Shown here: positions 17,619 to 27,258 of the stretch, piece by piece
How positions within the stretch are numbered: position 1 is the first letter of the stretch
How the letters are laid out: each line of letters begins with the position of its first letter
Source: Rhodobacteraceae bacterium UBA6796
GTDB taxonomy: Bacteria; Pseudomonadota; Alphaproteobacteria; Rhodobacterales; Rhodobacteraceae
Assembly (NCBI GenBank): GCA_002452815.1
Contig: DKFM01000011.1
Coordinates: 87,992 to 151,991, forward strand
DNA: 64,000 bases
Direction: 5' to 3'
Translations under genes and position numbers: made by a program
The notes under the pieces: generated by a model
The model's input: only the letters and a program-made list of their open reading frames with translations
Database searches by the model: none
What the model was told of the DNA's origin: nothing

Positions 17619-18620
17619 TCAGTCGCCATCGGCCGAGTTGAAGCCCGCATCGACGCCCAGAAGCGCGCCGATCTCGCTCAGCGCGGCATCGTGCGCGGCG
17701 CGCACGGATTGCTGCAGAATCTCGACCTTCAGGCGGGTGCCCGGCTCCGCCACCCCTGCGAAGACCGGATCGTCCAGCTTCGCGGCCACGTCATGCGCGC
17801 GCGCGAAGGCCGCTTCGGTCAGCGGAATCTCCCCCAGCCCCTGCGCCAGCGCGCGGGCGAACCCTTCCAGCGCCTTCAACGACAGCGCCACGTCGCGCAA
17901 CGAGCGGCCAGAGGCCAGCGCTTCGGCCCGTTCCGGGCGCGGCTTGTCGAAGCTGCCCAGCGGGCGGCCCAGCCTCTGATCGGCGTTGAATTCGAGGCCG
18001 GAAATCAGCTGCGTGAACAGGGCCTGCCGCGCCTCGGCACGGGTCAGGAACCGGGTGTTGCCCTCGGCCCCCGCAGTCAGCAACAGATCGGCATAACCGC
18101 CGTGCCACTCGGCCTCGGTCTCTTGCGCCATCCGGGCCAGATCGGCGGCCAGCGCGCGGCGCAGATCGCAGGCATAGGCGCCCGTATCCGTGGCCTCGGC
18201 GCCGTAGAGCAGCCGCTCCAGCCCGAACAGCCCGCGCGCGGCGACCGACACCTGCGCCATGCCGTCGGCCGTGACCAGCGCGGGATCGGCGGCTTTCAGC
18301 ATCGACTCGGTCTGGCGCGCGCCGATGGCCTTGGGATCGGGCCAGAAGGCGATCGCCAGCGCACGGCCCTTGTCCTCGATCGGGCCCAGCCGCAGATGGG
18401 CCACCCCCAGCCAGGCATCGAACGTGGCGTTCCACGGCGCCTGCAACGCGGCAGAGCTGCAATCGGCCTGCGCCGCGTCGCTCAGCGCCTGCGCCGCAGC
18501 GGTGAACCCCGCATAGCCGGGCAGGATTTCCTTGCTGATCGCCTCGGGCACATCCGCCTGTGCGGGCGCCAGCACGGATTGGGCGGCAAGGAACAGGGCA
18601 GCAAGGGGCAACAGGCGCAT
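17619..18620 (-). CDS. Imelysin family protein, divergent second copy
   Basis: A 333-residue exported protein (signal peptide MRLLPLAALFLAAQSVLAPAQA) with the alpha-helical imelysin/EfeO-like fold: GPIEDKGRALAIAFWPDPKAIGARQTE, and LERLLYGAEAT around residue 140. At the place where imelysins carry GxHxxE, this copy reads GLFGLE, so the histidine is replaced by phenylalanine while the glutamate stays. Metal binding may therefore differ from the first copy. It shares ATGA with the upstream di-heme gene. Likely a periplasmic iron-uptake component. Confidence 0.85.
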   Translation of the reverse strand: MRLLPLAALFLAAQSVLAPAQADVPEAISKEILPGYAGFTAAAQALSDAAQADCSSAALQAPWNATFDAWLGVAHLRLGPIEDKGRALAIAFWPDPKAIGARQTESMLKAADPALVTADGMAQVSVAARGLFGLERLLYGAEATDTGAYACDLRRALAADLARMAQETEAEWHGGYADLLLTAGAEGNTRFLTRAEARQALFTQLISGLEFNADQRLGRPLGSFDKPRPERAEALASGRSLRDVALSLKALEGFARALAQGLGEIPLTEAAFARAHDVAAKLDDPVFAGVAEPGTRLKVEILQQSVRAAHDAALSEIGALLGVDAGFNSADGD

Positions 18621-20026
18621 CAGAGGCTCTCCAGATAGGCGATCAGGGCGGCGCGGGTCTCGGGCGCCATCTGCGCGACCCTATCACGGGCCGGCGCCGC
18701 TTCGCCACCATGCCACAGGATTGCCTCGAGTAACGATCGCGCGCGCCCGTCATGCAGATAGGTCGCGGGGTGGCCGGTGGCCGCCTCGGTCAAACCGATG
18801 CCCCACAGCGGCGCCGTGCGCCATTCGCGGCCCGTGGCCAAACCTTCGGCGCGCTCATCGGCCAGACCGGGGCCCATGTCATGCAACAGCAGATCGCTGT
18901 AGGGCCAGATCAGCTGAAAGCTGCGCGCCGGATCGTCGGGAGTGCGCGGCGTGACGAATTTCGGACGATGGCAGGCCGGGCAGCCAGCGGCATAGAACGC
19001 CTCCTTGCCCGCCAGAACCTGCGGGTCCGCCACCTTGCGCCGCGCCGGAACGCCCAGATTTTGGACGTAGAACGCCACCAGATCCAGCGTATCGCCCGAA
19101 ACCTCGCGGCCATCGCGCAGCCCGGCATCCTCGCCCGTGGGGGCCGCGCGGCAGGCGGTCTGCGCCGCCGTGCAATCGCCTGCCGGATCTGGGAAAAGCG
19201 GCGTCGAAAGGCCCATATCCGTGGAAAACGCCGCCGCCGCCATGTCGCGCAGGCTGGCCGCGCCCGCCTTGTGGCCGAATCGCCCAAGCGTGACCGCCCC
19301 GGCAGCCGGGCTCCAGACGCGCGCGGCGCGGCCCGAAATCCCATCGCCATCGGCATCGTCCGGGTCGGCCTGCGCCAGAATATCGGCCTCTGCCACCGCT
19401 TCCAGCAGGCCGAGCCCGATCAGCTGCGGCGCGATGCGCAGGCTGGTCTGCGTGCCCGGCGTCAGTTCGGGCGTCACGCGCGCCAAGGGGCGGCGCAGAT
19501 GCACCACCTCGCCGCCGGCCAGCTCGACCACGTCCTCTTCCCACGCCAGCGTCAGCGCGCCTTCCGCGGGCACGCCGGGCACGGCGCGATCCTGCAGCTG
19601 GCTGCCATGTACAGGGTGCGGCGCGCCGTCGGCGCCCGAGAGTTTCAGCACCATCCCGGAAATTTCGGCCGCGCTTTGCGGCGGGCGCCCGCGTCCGTCA
19701 CCCGGATGGCAACCCGCGCAAGAACGGGCGTTGAACAGCGACCCCAGCCCGTCCGAGGCGCGCGTGGCCGTGGGCGCCGCAACCCAAAGCTTTTCAAACA
19801 GTGCCTCGCCCAGCGTGAAATCCATCCGCAGATTCAGAGGCAGGTTCGCCGCAGGCTCGGCGAACTGCGCCACGGTGGCGGCCCCGGCCGGGCGCGCCTC
19901 GAATGGCTCCGGCGCGGTGAAATCCGCGGTCCAGGCGGTCACGGCAGCAACCCGCGCGGCGTCATCGGCCAGCGCGGGTCCAACCAGCGCCAGCAGCGCC
20001 ACACAGGATTTCAGCAAGGTCGTCAT
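18620..20026 (-). CDS. Di-heme oxidoreductase-like protein (DUF1111, c-type haems)
   Basis: A 468-residue exported cytochrome. A signal peptide (MTTLLKSCVALLALVGPALA) is followed by two c-type haem motifs, CAGCH near residue 103 and CPACH near residue 347, the DUF1111 arrangement. Other family segments are NLRMDFTLGEALFEKLWV, DPDDADGDGISGR, WRTAPLWGIGL and YLHDGRARSLLEAILWHGGE. It lies between the two imelysins. In this conserved operon it is thought to work on periplasmic iron redox state or ligand release, an inference from context. Confidence 0.9.
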   Translation of the reverse strand: MTTLLKSCVALLALVGPALADDAARVAAVTAWTADFTAPEPFEARPAGAATVAQFAEPAANLPLNLRMDFTLGEALFEKLWVAAPTATRASDGLGSLFNARSCAGCHPGDGRGRPPQSAAEISGMVLKLSGADGAPHPVHGSQLQDRAVPGVPAEGALTLAWEEDVVELAGGEVVHLRRPLARVTPELTPGTQTSLRIAPQLIGLGLLEAVAEADILAQADPDDADGDGISGRAARVWSPAAGAVTLGRFGHKAGAASLRDMAAAAFSTDMGLSTPLFPDPAGDCTAAQTACRAAPTGEDAGLRDGREVSGDTLDLVAFYVQNLGVPARRKVADPQVLAGKEAFYAAGCPACHRPKFVTPRTPDDPARSFQLIWPYSDLLLHDMGPGLADERAEGLATGREWRTAPLWGIGLTEAATGHPATYLHDGRARSLLEAILWHGGEAAPARDRVAQMAPETRAALIAYLESL

Positions 20027-20067
20027 CGAAAAACGCCCGCGGCAGTCGCCCGCCGCGGGCCTATATC

Positions 20068-21330
20068 TTATTGGAAGACCGCGTTCGGGTTATCGAGGCT
20101 GTCCGAGCCTTCGACCTCGATCTCGCCGCCCAGGGCCGCCACCGCACGCTCGATCGAGCGGGTCTGGGTGACCAGCGCATCAACCGCCTTGGTGATGATC
20201 GCAGCGCCCTCTTCATTGCCCATCGCCAGCATCTGATCGAAGGCCATGCCACCTTCGGCCGCCGCTTTCATTTCCCCCAGGGCGCCCACCGAAACGTCGA
20301 GTTCGCTGCGCAGCTGCGCATCGACGGCCGGATCGGCGGCCTTGACCAGATCGCTGATCGAGGGCCCCGAAACCACCGTGCCATCCACCCGGGTATAGCT
20401 GCCGGTATAGACGTTGCGGATGCCGACCCCGTCGTAATAGTGGCTCAGATGGGTCATGTCCGAGAAGCAGTCATGCTCTTCTTCCGGGTCGTGCAGCATC
20501 AGGCCAAGCTTGATCCGCTCGCCCGCCAGTTCGCCATAGGACAGCGACCCCATCCCGGTCAGAATCGCCGAGACACCGGCCTTCGGGTCGGCCTCGATCG
20601 CCGTGCGTGCGGCGCCGCCCTCGGCCCAGTTCGCCACCATTTCCTGCAGATCAGTGACCAGCAGGTCGGTCGCAGCCTGCAGATAGGCCGCCCGGCGGTC
20701 GCAGTTGTCATGGGTGCAGCCCTCGCCCTGCACGAAATCGGTGTAGGGCCGCGCGCCCGCCCCCGCATCCGTGCCGTTCAGATCCTGCCCCCAAAGCAGA
20801 AATTCGATGGCGTGATAGCCGGTGGCCACGTTCGCCTCGATCCCCTCGGCCTCGTGCAGCGTTTCGCCCAGCAGCGCGGGGGTGATCTCGGTCGCGTCGA
20901 CCTCGGTGCCGCCGATGGTGACCTTGGGGTTGGCGATGATGTTCAGCAGCGCCAGTTCGTTTTCCTCGTTCACCGCGGCCGAGTCCATGTCGACATAGTC
21001 GATCAGCCCCTCGTCAAGCGGCCAGGCGTTCACCTTGCCTTCCCAATCGTCCACGATCGGGTTGCCGAAGCGGAAGGCCTCGGTCTGCTGGTAGGGCACG
21101 CGCGCCGCAACCCAGGCCGCCTTGGCCGCCGACAGCGTCTCTTCGGACGGCGCGGCGATCAGCGCCGCCACCGCTGCCTGCAGGCCCTCGGCCGTGCTGA
21201 GCGCATCACCATAACCCGCCTCGGCCAGATCCGCATAGGTATCCAGAACTGCCCCGGTCGCGGGGGCATCGGCAAAGGCCGGGGTGATCAGAGCGGTGGT
21301 GGCGGCCAGCGCCATCAGGGGTTTCATCAT
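20068..21330 (-). CDS. Imelysin family periplasmic iron-uptake protein
   Basis: A 420-residue IrpA-like protein and the first gene of the operon. Signal peptide MMKPLMALAATTALITPAFA, then an all-helical M75-type fold. The GxHxxE motif is intact (GYHAIEFLLWGQDLNGTDAG, about residue 167), and NCDRRAAYLQAATDLL, DDTHLSH-like DCFSDMTHLSHYYDG and SISDLVKAADP follow. The ribosome site GAGGAAACG precedes the start. Family members bind iron at the cell surface or in the periplasm and are induced by iron limitation. An inverted repeat that could be an operator lies 50-90 bp upstream. Confidence 0.9.
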   Translation of the reverse strand: MMKPLMALAATTALITPAFADAPATGAVLDTYADLAEAGYGDALSTAEGLQAAVAALIAAPSEETLSAAKAAWVAARVPYQQTEAFRFGNPIVDDWEGKVNAWPLDEGLIDYVDMDSAAVNEENELALLNIIANPKVTIGGTEVDATEITPALLGETLHEAEGIEANVATGYHAIEFLLWGQDLNGTDAGAGARPYTDFVQGEGCTHDNCDRRAAYLQAATDLLVTDLQEMVANWAEGGAARTAIEADPKAGVSAILTGMGSLSYGELAGERIKLGLMLHDPEEEHDCFSDMTHLSHYYDGVGIRNVYTGSYTRVDGTVVSGPSISDLVKAADPAVDAQLRSELDVSVGALGEMKAAAEGGMAFDQMLAMGNEEGAAIITKAVDALVTQTRSIERAVAALGGEIEVEGSDSLDNPNAVFQ

Positions 21331-21383
21331 CGCACGTTTCCTCAGTCAGTGTCCCGCCCCGTCCGGGGCCTGCCGGGAAACTG

Positions 21384-21421
21384 ACTGAAATGCTCGGATA
21401 TGTAAACCCGATTTTTTCAGT
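21384..21421. promoter_or_regulatory. Candidate operator/promoter region of the imelysin operon
   Basis: An AT-rich stretch directly upstream of the first imelysin gene carries ACTGAAA (21384-21390) and its inverse TTTCAGT (21415-21421) with a 24-nt spacer. The position suits a promoter or an iron-responsive regulator site, but it does not match a Fur, Irr or RirA consensus well enough to name. Confidence 0.3.
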
Positions 21422-21466
21422 AAACTTTATTCGCCAACACAAGGCAGGGGCCGATCCCGGAAATGC

Positions 21467-21496
21467 AAAAGGCCGCGCCTTGCGGCACGGCCTTTG
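21467..21496 (-). terminator. Intrinsic terminator of rpmG
   Basis: On the minus strand AAAGGCCG pairs with CGGCCTTT (21468-21475 with 21488-21495), extended by an inner GCC/GGC pair, and ends in CCTTTTGC. It lies 22 nt after the rpmG stop and separates it from the imelysin operon. Confidence 0.75.
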
Positions 21497-21517
21497 AACC
21501 AGAGGTTCGGCGCGATC

Positions 21518-21685
21518 TTACTTGATCTTGCCTTCCTTGTATTCGACATGCTTGCGCACGACCGGATCGTATTTGTTCACGGTCATTTTTTCCGTCATGG
21601 TGCGGGCATTCTTCTTGGTCACATAGAAGTGCCCGGTGCCCGCCGTCGAGTTCAGACGGATCTTGATCGTCGTCGGCTTCGCCAT
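21518..21685 (-). CDS. rpmG: 50S ribosomal protein L33
   Basis: A 55-residue ribosomal protein of the large subunit near the E site. The sequence [20 protein letters not shown] starts the typical proteobacterial L33, followed by [14 protein letters not shown] and the terminal [18 protein letters not shown]. It lacks the CxxC pairs of the zinc-binding form. The start at 21685 has GGAG 7 nt upstream; an in-frame upstream start has none. It is a single-gene unit with its own terminator. Confidence 0.96.
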
Positions 21686-21853
21686 TTTCAGTCTCCTAGA
21701 GTCGGGCACCCGTGCGCCCGCGAATTCCTTGAAGCCCGCCTTTTAGCGAGGCCGCGCCCGGAGTCAACCGCCAAACCGAACCTGTCGCGCAAAATTCTGC
21801 ATCCCGGGCGCGGAACACCGAACCGGCCCGGGCAGACAGACCTGCCGCCCCGC

Positions 21854-22564
21854 TCAGACCAAGGGCTTGCCCATGGCGTGATGGATTTCCAGCACCTTCG
21901 TCGCCTCCAGCCCCAGGGCTGCGGCCAGATTGGCAAGATATTGCTTTTCGGCCTCGGTATCGACGCTGATCGCCATCAGGGCCGCGGAATAGACCTGAGC
22001 CTTGGTGCTTTCGGTTGCCGCCGCCGCCAGTGCCGCAACATCGACAGGCGCATCCAGCGCGGCCTCGACGAAGGCGATCTCTTCTTCCGAGGCATCGCCC
22101 AGATGATCCATGATCTTGGCCCGTTCTTCGGCGTCGATCTCGCCATCGGCCTTGGCGGCCTGAACCATCGCGCGGATCATCAGCTTGGCCTGCTCTTCCA
22201 GAATCGTATTGGCCGGCATGTTCGCGGTGACGGCACCGATCATATCGCCCAAGCCCTTGGCCCCCGTCGCCGCAGCGCCGGTCATCGCGTTCATCAGACT
22301 GCCCAAACCGGCCTCGGTCGCCTCGGTCGCGGCAGCGGCCTGGTTGCCGAATTTGGTGACCATCTCGCGCACCGCATCTTTGCCGCCGGGAACACCGAAC
22401 TTTTCGGCCATCTCGCCCATCTGATCGGCCATGCCACCGGGCTCGCCCGCGCCGCGCAGCGCTTCTTTCATGCCATCGACACCGCCAATCTTGCGAAACT
22501 TGTCGACACCGCGTGCTGCGGCAAATCCCACGGCCAGCGTGGCCAGCGTTTTGACGAAACTCAT
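21854..22564 (-). CDS. DUF533 / TerB-like protein
   Basis: A 236-residue protein. A short hydrophobic stretch (TLATLAVGFAAARGVDKF) is near the N-terminus. The middle is rich in Gly, Ala and Met. Residues about 120-236 form a TerB-like helical domain with the acidic motif AAKADGEIDAEERAKI and a second SVDTEAEKQYLANLAAALGL. This matches DUF533 (YebE-like) membrane-associated proteins of unknown function; TerB relatives are linked to tellurite and stress response by family only. Monocistronic, next to rnpB. Confidence 0.8.
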   Translation of the reverse strand: MSFVKTLATLAVGFAAARGVDKFRKIGGVDGMKEALRGAGEPGGMADQMGEMAEKFGVPGGKDAVREMVTKFGNQAAAATEATEAGLGSLMNAMTGAAATGAKGLGDMIGAVTANMPANTILEEQAKLMIRAMVQAAKADGEIDAEERAKIMDHLGDASEEEIAFVEAALDAPVDVAALAAAATESTKAQVYSAALMAISVDTEAEKQYLANLAAALGLEATKVLEIHHAMGKPLV

Positions 22565-22698
22565 GTTCCCCCCCATTGGTTTGGACACACAGAATACTGC
22601 GCCCAATGTAAGAACACGCCAACGGTTTTTCAGGGGGAAATGCCGAAATAATCCCGCAAAACCCGATATGCGGGCGGGGAATCGGCAGGCCGAAAATG

Positions 22699-23108
22699 CG
22701 CGGATGGCCTGTAAGCCGGATTTTGTCCGGGGGCATGCGCCCCCTGGATGACCATTCCTCTAGCCCTGCAGTTGCCTGCAGGATCAAGCCGCCAACCCGG
22801 ACCGCTCGGGGCGAAGCTCCCCTGCGGTGGCGTTGCCGCCCCGCGCGCGATCCCTATTCGGCGTTGCTCCCGGTGGGGCTTGCCGTGCCGGTCCTGTTGC
22901 CAGTCCCGCGGTGGGCTCTTACCCCACCGTTTCACCCTTACCCGCGCCCGAAGGCGGGGCGGTCTCGTTCTCTGTGGCGCTTTCCCTGGGGTTGCCCCCG
23001 CCGGGCGTTACCCGGCACCGTTGCTTCATGGAGTCCGGACTTTCCTCGGACCCCCAGCTATCCGCGGCAGCGGAGCTATGGGCGCCCGCGGTCATCCGGC
23101 CATCCGCG
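22699..23108 (-). ncRNA. rnpB: RNase P RNA (class A)
   Basis: The catalytic RNA of RNase P, which matures tRNA 5' ends. On the minus strand the conserved AGGAAAGTCCGGACTCCA occurs near the 5' end (about 23030-23047), and the 3' part GGACAAAATCCGGCTTACAG closes the core. Terminal arms GCGCGGATGGCC and GGCCATCCGCGC pair as helix P1 and set the ends to within a few bases. The length of about 410 nt is usual for alphaproteobacteria. It fills most of the 594-bp gap between the DUF533 and amidase genes. Confidence 0.95.
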
Positions 23109-23158
23109 CACGCCTGCCTTACGCCGCAACCGGGGGCGCGGTCAATGGGGGCGCCCCG

Positions 23159-23839
23159 TCAGCAGGCCCGCCACTGATCGCCATCATCGCCAAAGCGCGC
23201 GGCCAGATCGGCGATCCGCGCCATGTCGATGGCATCAAGCGGCCCGCTGGCGCGCGGGCGAAACCGCGACCGGAAGGCCGCCAGCAGCGCATCGAAGGGC
23301 GCATCGGGATAACCCACCGCAGCCGCCAGCGCGGCAAAGGCCGCGGGATCGGGCGCGATGCGCGGCCCCTGCCCCGGCCAGACCGCCAGCCCCTGCCGCG
23401 CCAGACGCCGCCAGTCGAAACGTGGGCCCGGGTCAATCTTGCGTTCAGGCGCCATGTCGGAATGACCGATGACCCCCTCGGGCGGGATGCCCCAACGCGC
23501 CATGATCGCGCCCAGCAGGGCCTCCAATGCCGCCATCTGCGGTTCCGGGAAGGGTTGATCGCCCGGGTTGGCCAGTTCGATCCCGATCGAGCGCGAGTTC
23601 ACATCGCCCTGCCCGCGCCACGCTCCGGCCCCCGCGTGCCAGGCGCGCGCGGCCTCGTCCACCAGTTGCTCGGTCCCGCCATCCTCGGCCACCAGCCAAT
23701 GCGCCGAAACCTCGGCCTGCGGATCGCACAGCCGGTCCCGGGCGCAGGCCGCATCGGCCATGGCGGTATAGTGAATCACGATCAGCTCGGGGCGCGCACC
23801 GCCCCGCCGCTCTCCGAAATTCGGAGAGGGCAGGCTCAT
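23159..23839 (-). CDS. N-acetylmuramoyl-L-alanine amidase (AmpD-type amidase_2)
   Basis: A 226-residue zinc amidase that cleaves the MurNAc-L-Ala bond of muropeptides. The zinc ligands are visible as LIVIHYTAM, a central WHAGAGAWRG, and IGHSDMAPERKIDPGPRFDW. No signal peptide is present, which fits cytoplasmic AmpD-like recycling of anhydro-muropeptides, although the C-terminal 60 residues extend beyond AmpD. Its start overlaps the stop of the lipoprotein gene (ATGA), so the two are co-expressed. Confidence 0.9.
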   Translation of the reverse strand: MSLPSPNFGERRGGARPELIVIHYTAMADAACARDRLCDPQAEVSAHWLVAEDGGTEQLVDEAARAWHAGAGAWRGQGDVNSRSIGIELANPGDQPFPEPQMAALEALLGAIMARWGIPPEGVIGHSDMAPERKIDPGPRFDWRRLARQGLAVWPGQGPRIAPDPAAFAALAAAVGYPDAPFDALLAAFRSRFRPRASGPLDAIDMARIADLAARFGDDGDQWRAC

Positions 23840-24531
23840 TGCCGCGCGGTCTGGAACGGGCGCGGGTCCCAGCCACAGGCAAAGCCGTCGCCGTCGGGGT
23901 CCAGATTGCCGGGGTCTTTCTGCGGCCCGCCGTTTTCCAGAAACGCCATCTGCGCCAGATCGGGCGAGACATATTTCGCGCAGGCCTTGTCGGAACTGAC
24001 CATATGCAGCCCGCTGCGGCCATAGACCGACTGACCCGGCGCATTGGTCGCGGCAAGCGCATAGGCGGCAAGGTTCGGCCCCGCCGCCCCCTGCACCGGC
24101 GCGATCACGGGCGCCACGGCCGGCGCCGACGTCACCACAGGCGCCGCCATGTCAGCCACCGGCGCCGGTTCGGTCGCCGGGGCGCCACCGGGGGCGGTCG
24201 CCGCCAGCGCAGCCATCGCCTGCGCACCAAGCGCCCCCTCGCCCCCGGTCGCCGGAGCGACGTTTGTCATCGCCGCCGGGTCCATCGCATTCATCGGCGC
24301 CCCCACGGCAGCGGTGCCTGCGCCCGGGTCCTGCACCGGGACCGGGCTTTGCGGCGTGCTGGCGATTTTCGGCTGAACCTGCAACCCCGGGCTTTGCCCG
24401 GACAGTTCAGCCTCGCGCTGCGCCAGATAGGTCTGATAATCGCCAAACCCCACCCCCGCGCCAGACTCCGGCACGGTCGGTTCGCAGGCGGCCAGCGCCA
24501 GAACGGGGAGGGCGAAGATCAGACTGCGCAT
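23836..24531 (-). CDS. Lipoprotein with C-terminal excalibur-like calcium-binding motif
   Basis: A 231-residue lipoprotein: the signal sequence ends in the lipobox LAAC (residues 12-15). Residues 55-160 are low-complexity Ala/Pro. The C-terminus has CAKYVSPDLAQMAFLENGGP followed by DPDGDGFACGWDP, the excalibur-type DxDxDGxxC loop. No enzyme activity is implied. It is coupled to the downstream muropeptide amidase, which suggests a cell-envelope role. Confidence 0.8.
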   Translation of the reverse strand: MRSLIFALPVLALAACEPTVPESGAGVGFGDYQTYLAQREAELSGQSPGLQVQPKIASTPQSPVPVQDPGAGTAAVGAPMNAMDPAAMTNVAPATGGEGALGAQAMAALAATAPGGAPATEPAPVADMAAPVVTSAPAVAPVIAPVQGAAGPNLAAYALAATNAPGQSVYGRSGLHMVSSDKACAKYVSPDLAQMAFLENGGPQKDPGNLDPDGDGFACGWDPRPFQTARQ

Positions 24532-24543
24532 CGGCTTACTCCG

Positions 24544-26022
24544 TTACCACCATTTCGCGGGCTTGGCGCTGAAGCCTGCGGCTTTCTCCAGCACATAGGC
24601 ATGGTTCAGCAGGTCGCCCTCGGCCCAGGGCCGCCCGATCAGCTGCAGCCCCAGCGGCAGGCCCTTGCTGTCCAGCCCGACCGGCACCGAGATCCCCGGC
24701 AGACCCGCCAGGTTCACAGTCACGGTGAACACGTCATTGAGATACATCGCCACCGGATCGGCATCCTGCATCTCGCCCAGACCAAAAGCCGAAGACGGCG
24801 TGGCCGGCGTCAGGATCGCGTCGATCCCGTCGGCGAAAGCCAGATCGAAATCGCGCTTGATCAGCGCGCGCACGCGCCGCGCGCGGTTGTAATAGGCGTC
24901 ATAGAAGCCCGCCGACAGCACATAGGTGCCGATCATGATACGGCGCTGCACCTCGGGGCCGAAGCCCTCGGCGCGGGTCTTTTCATACATCTCGGTAATG
25001 CCGTCGCCCGCGCCCAGTTTCGCGCGATGGCCATAGCGCACCCCGTCATAACGCGCGAGGTTCGAAGAGGCCTCGGCCGGCGCGATCACATAATAGGCGG
25101 GCAGCGCGTATTTCGTGTGCGGCAGGCTGATATCGACGATCTCGGCCCCGGCATCGCGCAGCATCGCGATCCCGTCATCCCACAGCTTCTCGATCTCGGC
25201 GGGCATACCATCCAGCCGGTATTCGCGCGGAATGCCGATCTTCTTGCCACGGATGTCGCCGGTCAGCGCCGCTTCGAAATCGGGCACCGGAATGTCGGCG
25301 CTGGTCGAATCCTTGGGATCGACCGAGGCCATCGCACCCAGCATGATCGCCGCATCACGCACCGATTTCGTCATCGGCCCGGCCTGATCGAGGCTCGAGG
25401 CAAAGGCCACCACACCCCAGCGGCTAACGCGGCCGTAGGTCGGCTTGATGCCCACGATACCGGTAAACGCCGCAGGCTGGCGGATCGAGCCGCCGGTGTC
25501 GGTGCCGGTCGCCGCCAGACACAGATCGGCGGCCACGGCGGCGGCCGACCCGCCCGAGCTGCCGCCCGGCGTCAGCTTGCGATCGTCGATCTTCCAGGGG
25601 TTGACGACATCGCCGTAACAGGCGGTCTCGTTGCTCGACCCCATCGCGAATTCGTCCATGCTGAGTTTGCCCAGCATCACCGCGCCCGCATCCCACAGGT
25701 TCTGCGTCACGGTGGATTCGTATTCCGGCTTGAACCCCGCCAGAATGTTCGAAGCCGCCTGCGTGGCCACACCCTTGGTGCAGAACAGATCCTTGATCCC
25801 CAGCGGAATCCCGCACATCGCAGGCGCATCGCCCGCCTTGATCCGGGCATCGGCGGCGGCGGCCTGCGCCAGTGCGATCTCGGGCGTCTTGGCGCAGAAG
25901 GCATTAAGCGCATCGGCGCCATCAATCGCGGCCAGACAGGCCTCGGTCAGCGCGACCGAGGTGGTTTCGCCCTTGCGCAGCGCATCGCGCGCATCGGCAA
26001 TCGTCAGTTTGTTCAGGCTCAT
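24544..26022 (-). CDS. gatA: Asp-tRNA(Asn)/Glu-tRNA(Gln) amidotransferase subunit A
   Basis: A 492-residue amidase subunit of GatCAB that supplies ammonia to convert Glu-tRNA(Gln) to Gln-tRNA(Gln), and Asp-tRNA(Asn) likewise. The amidase-signature triad region is present: lysine in [15 protein letters not shown], the Gly/Ser-rich [18 protein letters not shown], and [16 protein letters not shown] with the nucleophile serine. It overlaps gatC by 4 nt. gatB is not in the window, an arrangement common in Rhodobacterales. Confidence 0.96.
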   Translation of the reverse strand: MSLNKLTIADARDALRKGETTSVALTEACLAAIDGADALNAFCAKTPEIALAQAAAADARIKAGDAPAMCGIPLGIKDLFCTKGVATQAASNILAGFKPEYESTVTQNLWDAGAVMLGKLSMDEFAMGSSNETACYGDVVNPWKIDDRKLTPGGSSGGSAAAVAADLCLAATGTDTGGSIRQPAAFTGIVGIKPTYGRVSRWGVVAFASSLDQAGPMTKSVRDAAIMLGAMASVDPKDSTSADIPVPDFEAALTGDIRGKKIGIPREYRLDGMPAEIEKLWDDGIAMLRDAGAEIVDISLPHTKYALPAYYVIAPAEASSNLARYDGVRYGHRAKLGAGDGITEMYEKTRAEGFGPEVQRRIMIGTYVLSAGFYDAYYNRARRVRALIKRDFDLAFADGIDAILTPATPSSAFGLGEMQDADPVAMYLNDVFTVTVNLAGLPGISVPVGLDSKGLPLGLQLIGRPWAEGDLLNHAYVLEKAAGFSAKPAKWW

Positions 26023-26306
26023 TCGACCACCTTCGGAACGGCAAAGAAACCCTCGCGGGCATCGGGGGCGTTTTTCAGGATCTTGTCCTGATAGCCGCCG
26101 TCGGTCACCACATCCTCGCGCCGCTTCAGGCGCATCGGCGTGACCGAGGTCATCGGCTCGACGCCCTCCACATCCACTTCGTTGAGCTGCTCCATGAAGG
26201 TCAGGATGCCGGACAATTGCCCGGCCAGCTTGGGCAGGTCGTCTTCAGCCACGGCAATGCGCGCCAGATGCGCCACCTTGCGGGCGGTGTCGATGTCAAT
26301 GGACAT
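26019..26306 (-). CDS. gatC: Asp-tRNA(Asn)/Glu-tRNA(Gln) amidotransferase subunit C
   Basis: A 95-residue stabilising subunit of GatCAB that wraps around GatA. Typical segments are [40 protein letters not shown] and the ending [11 protein letters not shown]. The ATG at 26306 gives the standard N-terminus [12 protein letters not shown]. gatC and gatA form a two-gene unit divergent from the metal-dependent hydrolase gene. Confidence 0.95.
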   Translation of the reverse strand: MSIDIDTARKVAHLARIAVAEDDLPKLAGQLSGILTFMEQLNEVDVEGVEPMTSVTPMRLKRREDVVTDGGYQDKILKNAPDAREGFFAVPKVVE

Positions 26307-26418
26307 AGGGGTCTCCGCTAATCTGGGCACGGGTTTAGCGCCCATGGCCCCGGCTTTCAAGGCGCTTGCCCGGGCCGCACGCTGCGCTAGGTTCTGCACA
26401 AAGATGATGGAGGATGCG

Positions 26419-27111
26419 ATGAACCTGACCTGGCTTGGCCATTCCGGCTTTCGGCTCGAAATCGCCGACGCGGTGATCCTGATCGACCCCTGGCTGACGG
26501 GCAATCCGATGTTCCCGGCAGACCGGCGCGCCGAGGCGCTGGCAGGCGCGACCCATGTGCTGCTGACCCATGGCCACGGCGATCACACGGGCGACACGCT
26601 GGCAATCGCGAAACAGTTGAAAATCCCGGTCGTCGGGATCTACGATCTGATCAGCCACTGGCAAGAGGCAGAAGGGATCGACGGCATCGGCTTCAACAAG
26701 GGCGGCACGGTGGATCTGGCCGGAGCCCACGTCACGATGGTGCCCGCAAGCCATTCCTCCTCGCTGGGCGGCCCGAACGGTCCGGTCTATGCCGGGACCG
26801 AGGCAGGCTACATGATCGCGGGCGAAGGCCACACGATCTATGTGACGGGCGACACCACGATCATGGCCGACATGGGCTGGATGGGCGAATACCACCGCCC
26901 CGACATCGGCATCCTGTGCGCGGGCGGGCATTTCACGATGGACATGAAAGCCGCCGCCTGGGCCGCGAAGAAATACTTCGATTTCAAGACCGTGATCCCC
27001 TGCCACTACCGCACCTTCCCGGTGCTGGAACAGTCGGCCGCGGCGTTGGCGGCGGATCTGCCCGGGGTGCGGGTGATCGAACCGCAGGTGATGCAGCCGA
27101 TCACGCTTTGA
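26419..27111 (+). CDS. UPF0173 metal-dependent hydrolase (metallo-beta-lactamase fold)
   Basis: A 230-residue cytoplasmic hydrolase. The metal motif HxHxDH appears as [23 protein letters not shown] at the start and [28 protein letters not shown] and [10 protein letters not shown] supply further ligands. The layout is that of UPF0173/UlaG-like proteins. Substrate unknown. The ATG at 26419 is used: GGAGGATGCG precedes it and [10 protein letters not shown] is the family N-terminus. Divergent from gatC and followed by a large palindromic repeat. Confidence 0.92.
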   Translation: MNLTWLGHSGFRLEIADAVILIDPWLTGNPMFPADRRAEALAGATHVLLTHGHGDHTGDTLAIAKQLKIPVVGIYDLISHWQEAEGIDGIGFNKGGTVDLAGAHVTMVPASHSSSLGGPNGPVYAGTEAGYMIAGEGHTIYVTGDTTIMADMGWMGEYHRPDIGILCAGGHFTMDMKAAAWAAKKYFDFKTVIPCHYRTFPVLEQSAAALAADLPGVRVIEPQVMQPITL

Positions 27112-27120
27112 CCAGCGGCG

Positions 27121-27249
27121 CAGGGGGCGCTGCCCCCTCTTGGCTGCGCCAATTCACCCCCGGGATATTTCAACCAGAAAGAAAGCGCTCTTTCACTTTG
27201 GCTCAAATATCCCGGGAGAGTCCGGCACGGACGGGGGCAGCGCCCCCTG
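27121..27249. repeat. Dispersed palindromic element, copy 3 (nested, nearly perfect)
   Basis: Outer arms CAGGGGGCGCTGCCCCC (27121-27137) and its exact inverse (27233-27249) enclose inner arms CCCGGGATATTT (27159-27170) and AAATATCCCGGG (27205-27216). It starts 9 nt after the hydrolase stop and ends 9 nt before the convergent dsrE-like gene, so it could also act as a bidirectional transcription barrier. Confidence 0.8.
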
Positions 27250-27258
27250 CCCCGCGCA

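Noticed and set aside
22748..24025. Plus-strand frames across the RNase P RNA gene
   Set aside because: The DNA encodes the conserved RNase P core on the minus strand; the frames have no family motifs or ribosome sites.
23527..26091. An 854-codon plus-strand frame across the amidase, lipoprotein and gatA genes
   Set aside because: Composition is Arg/His/Gln-rich and it lies opposite three recognised genes.
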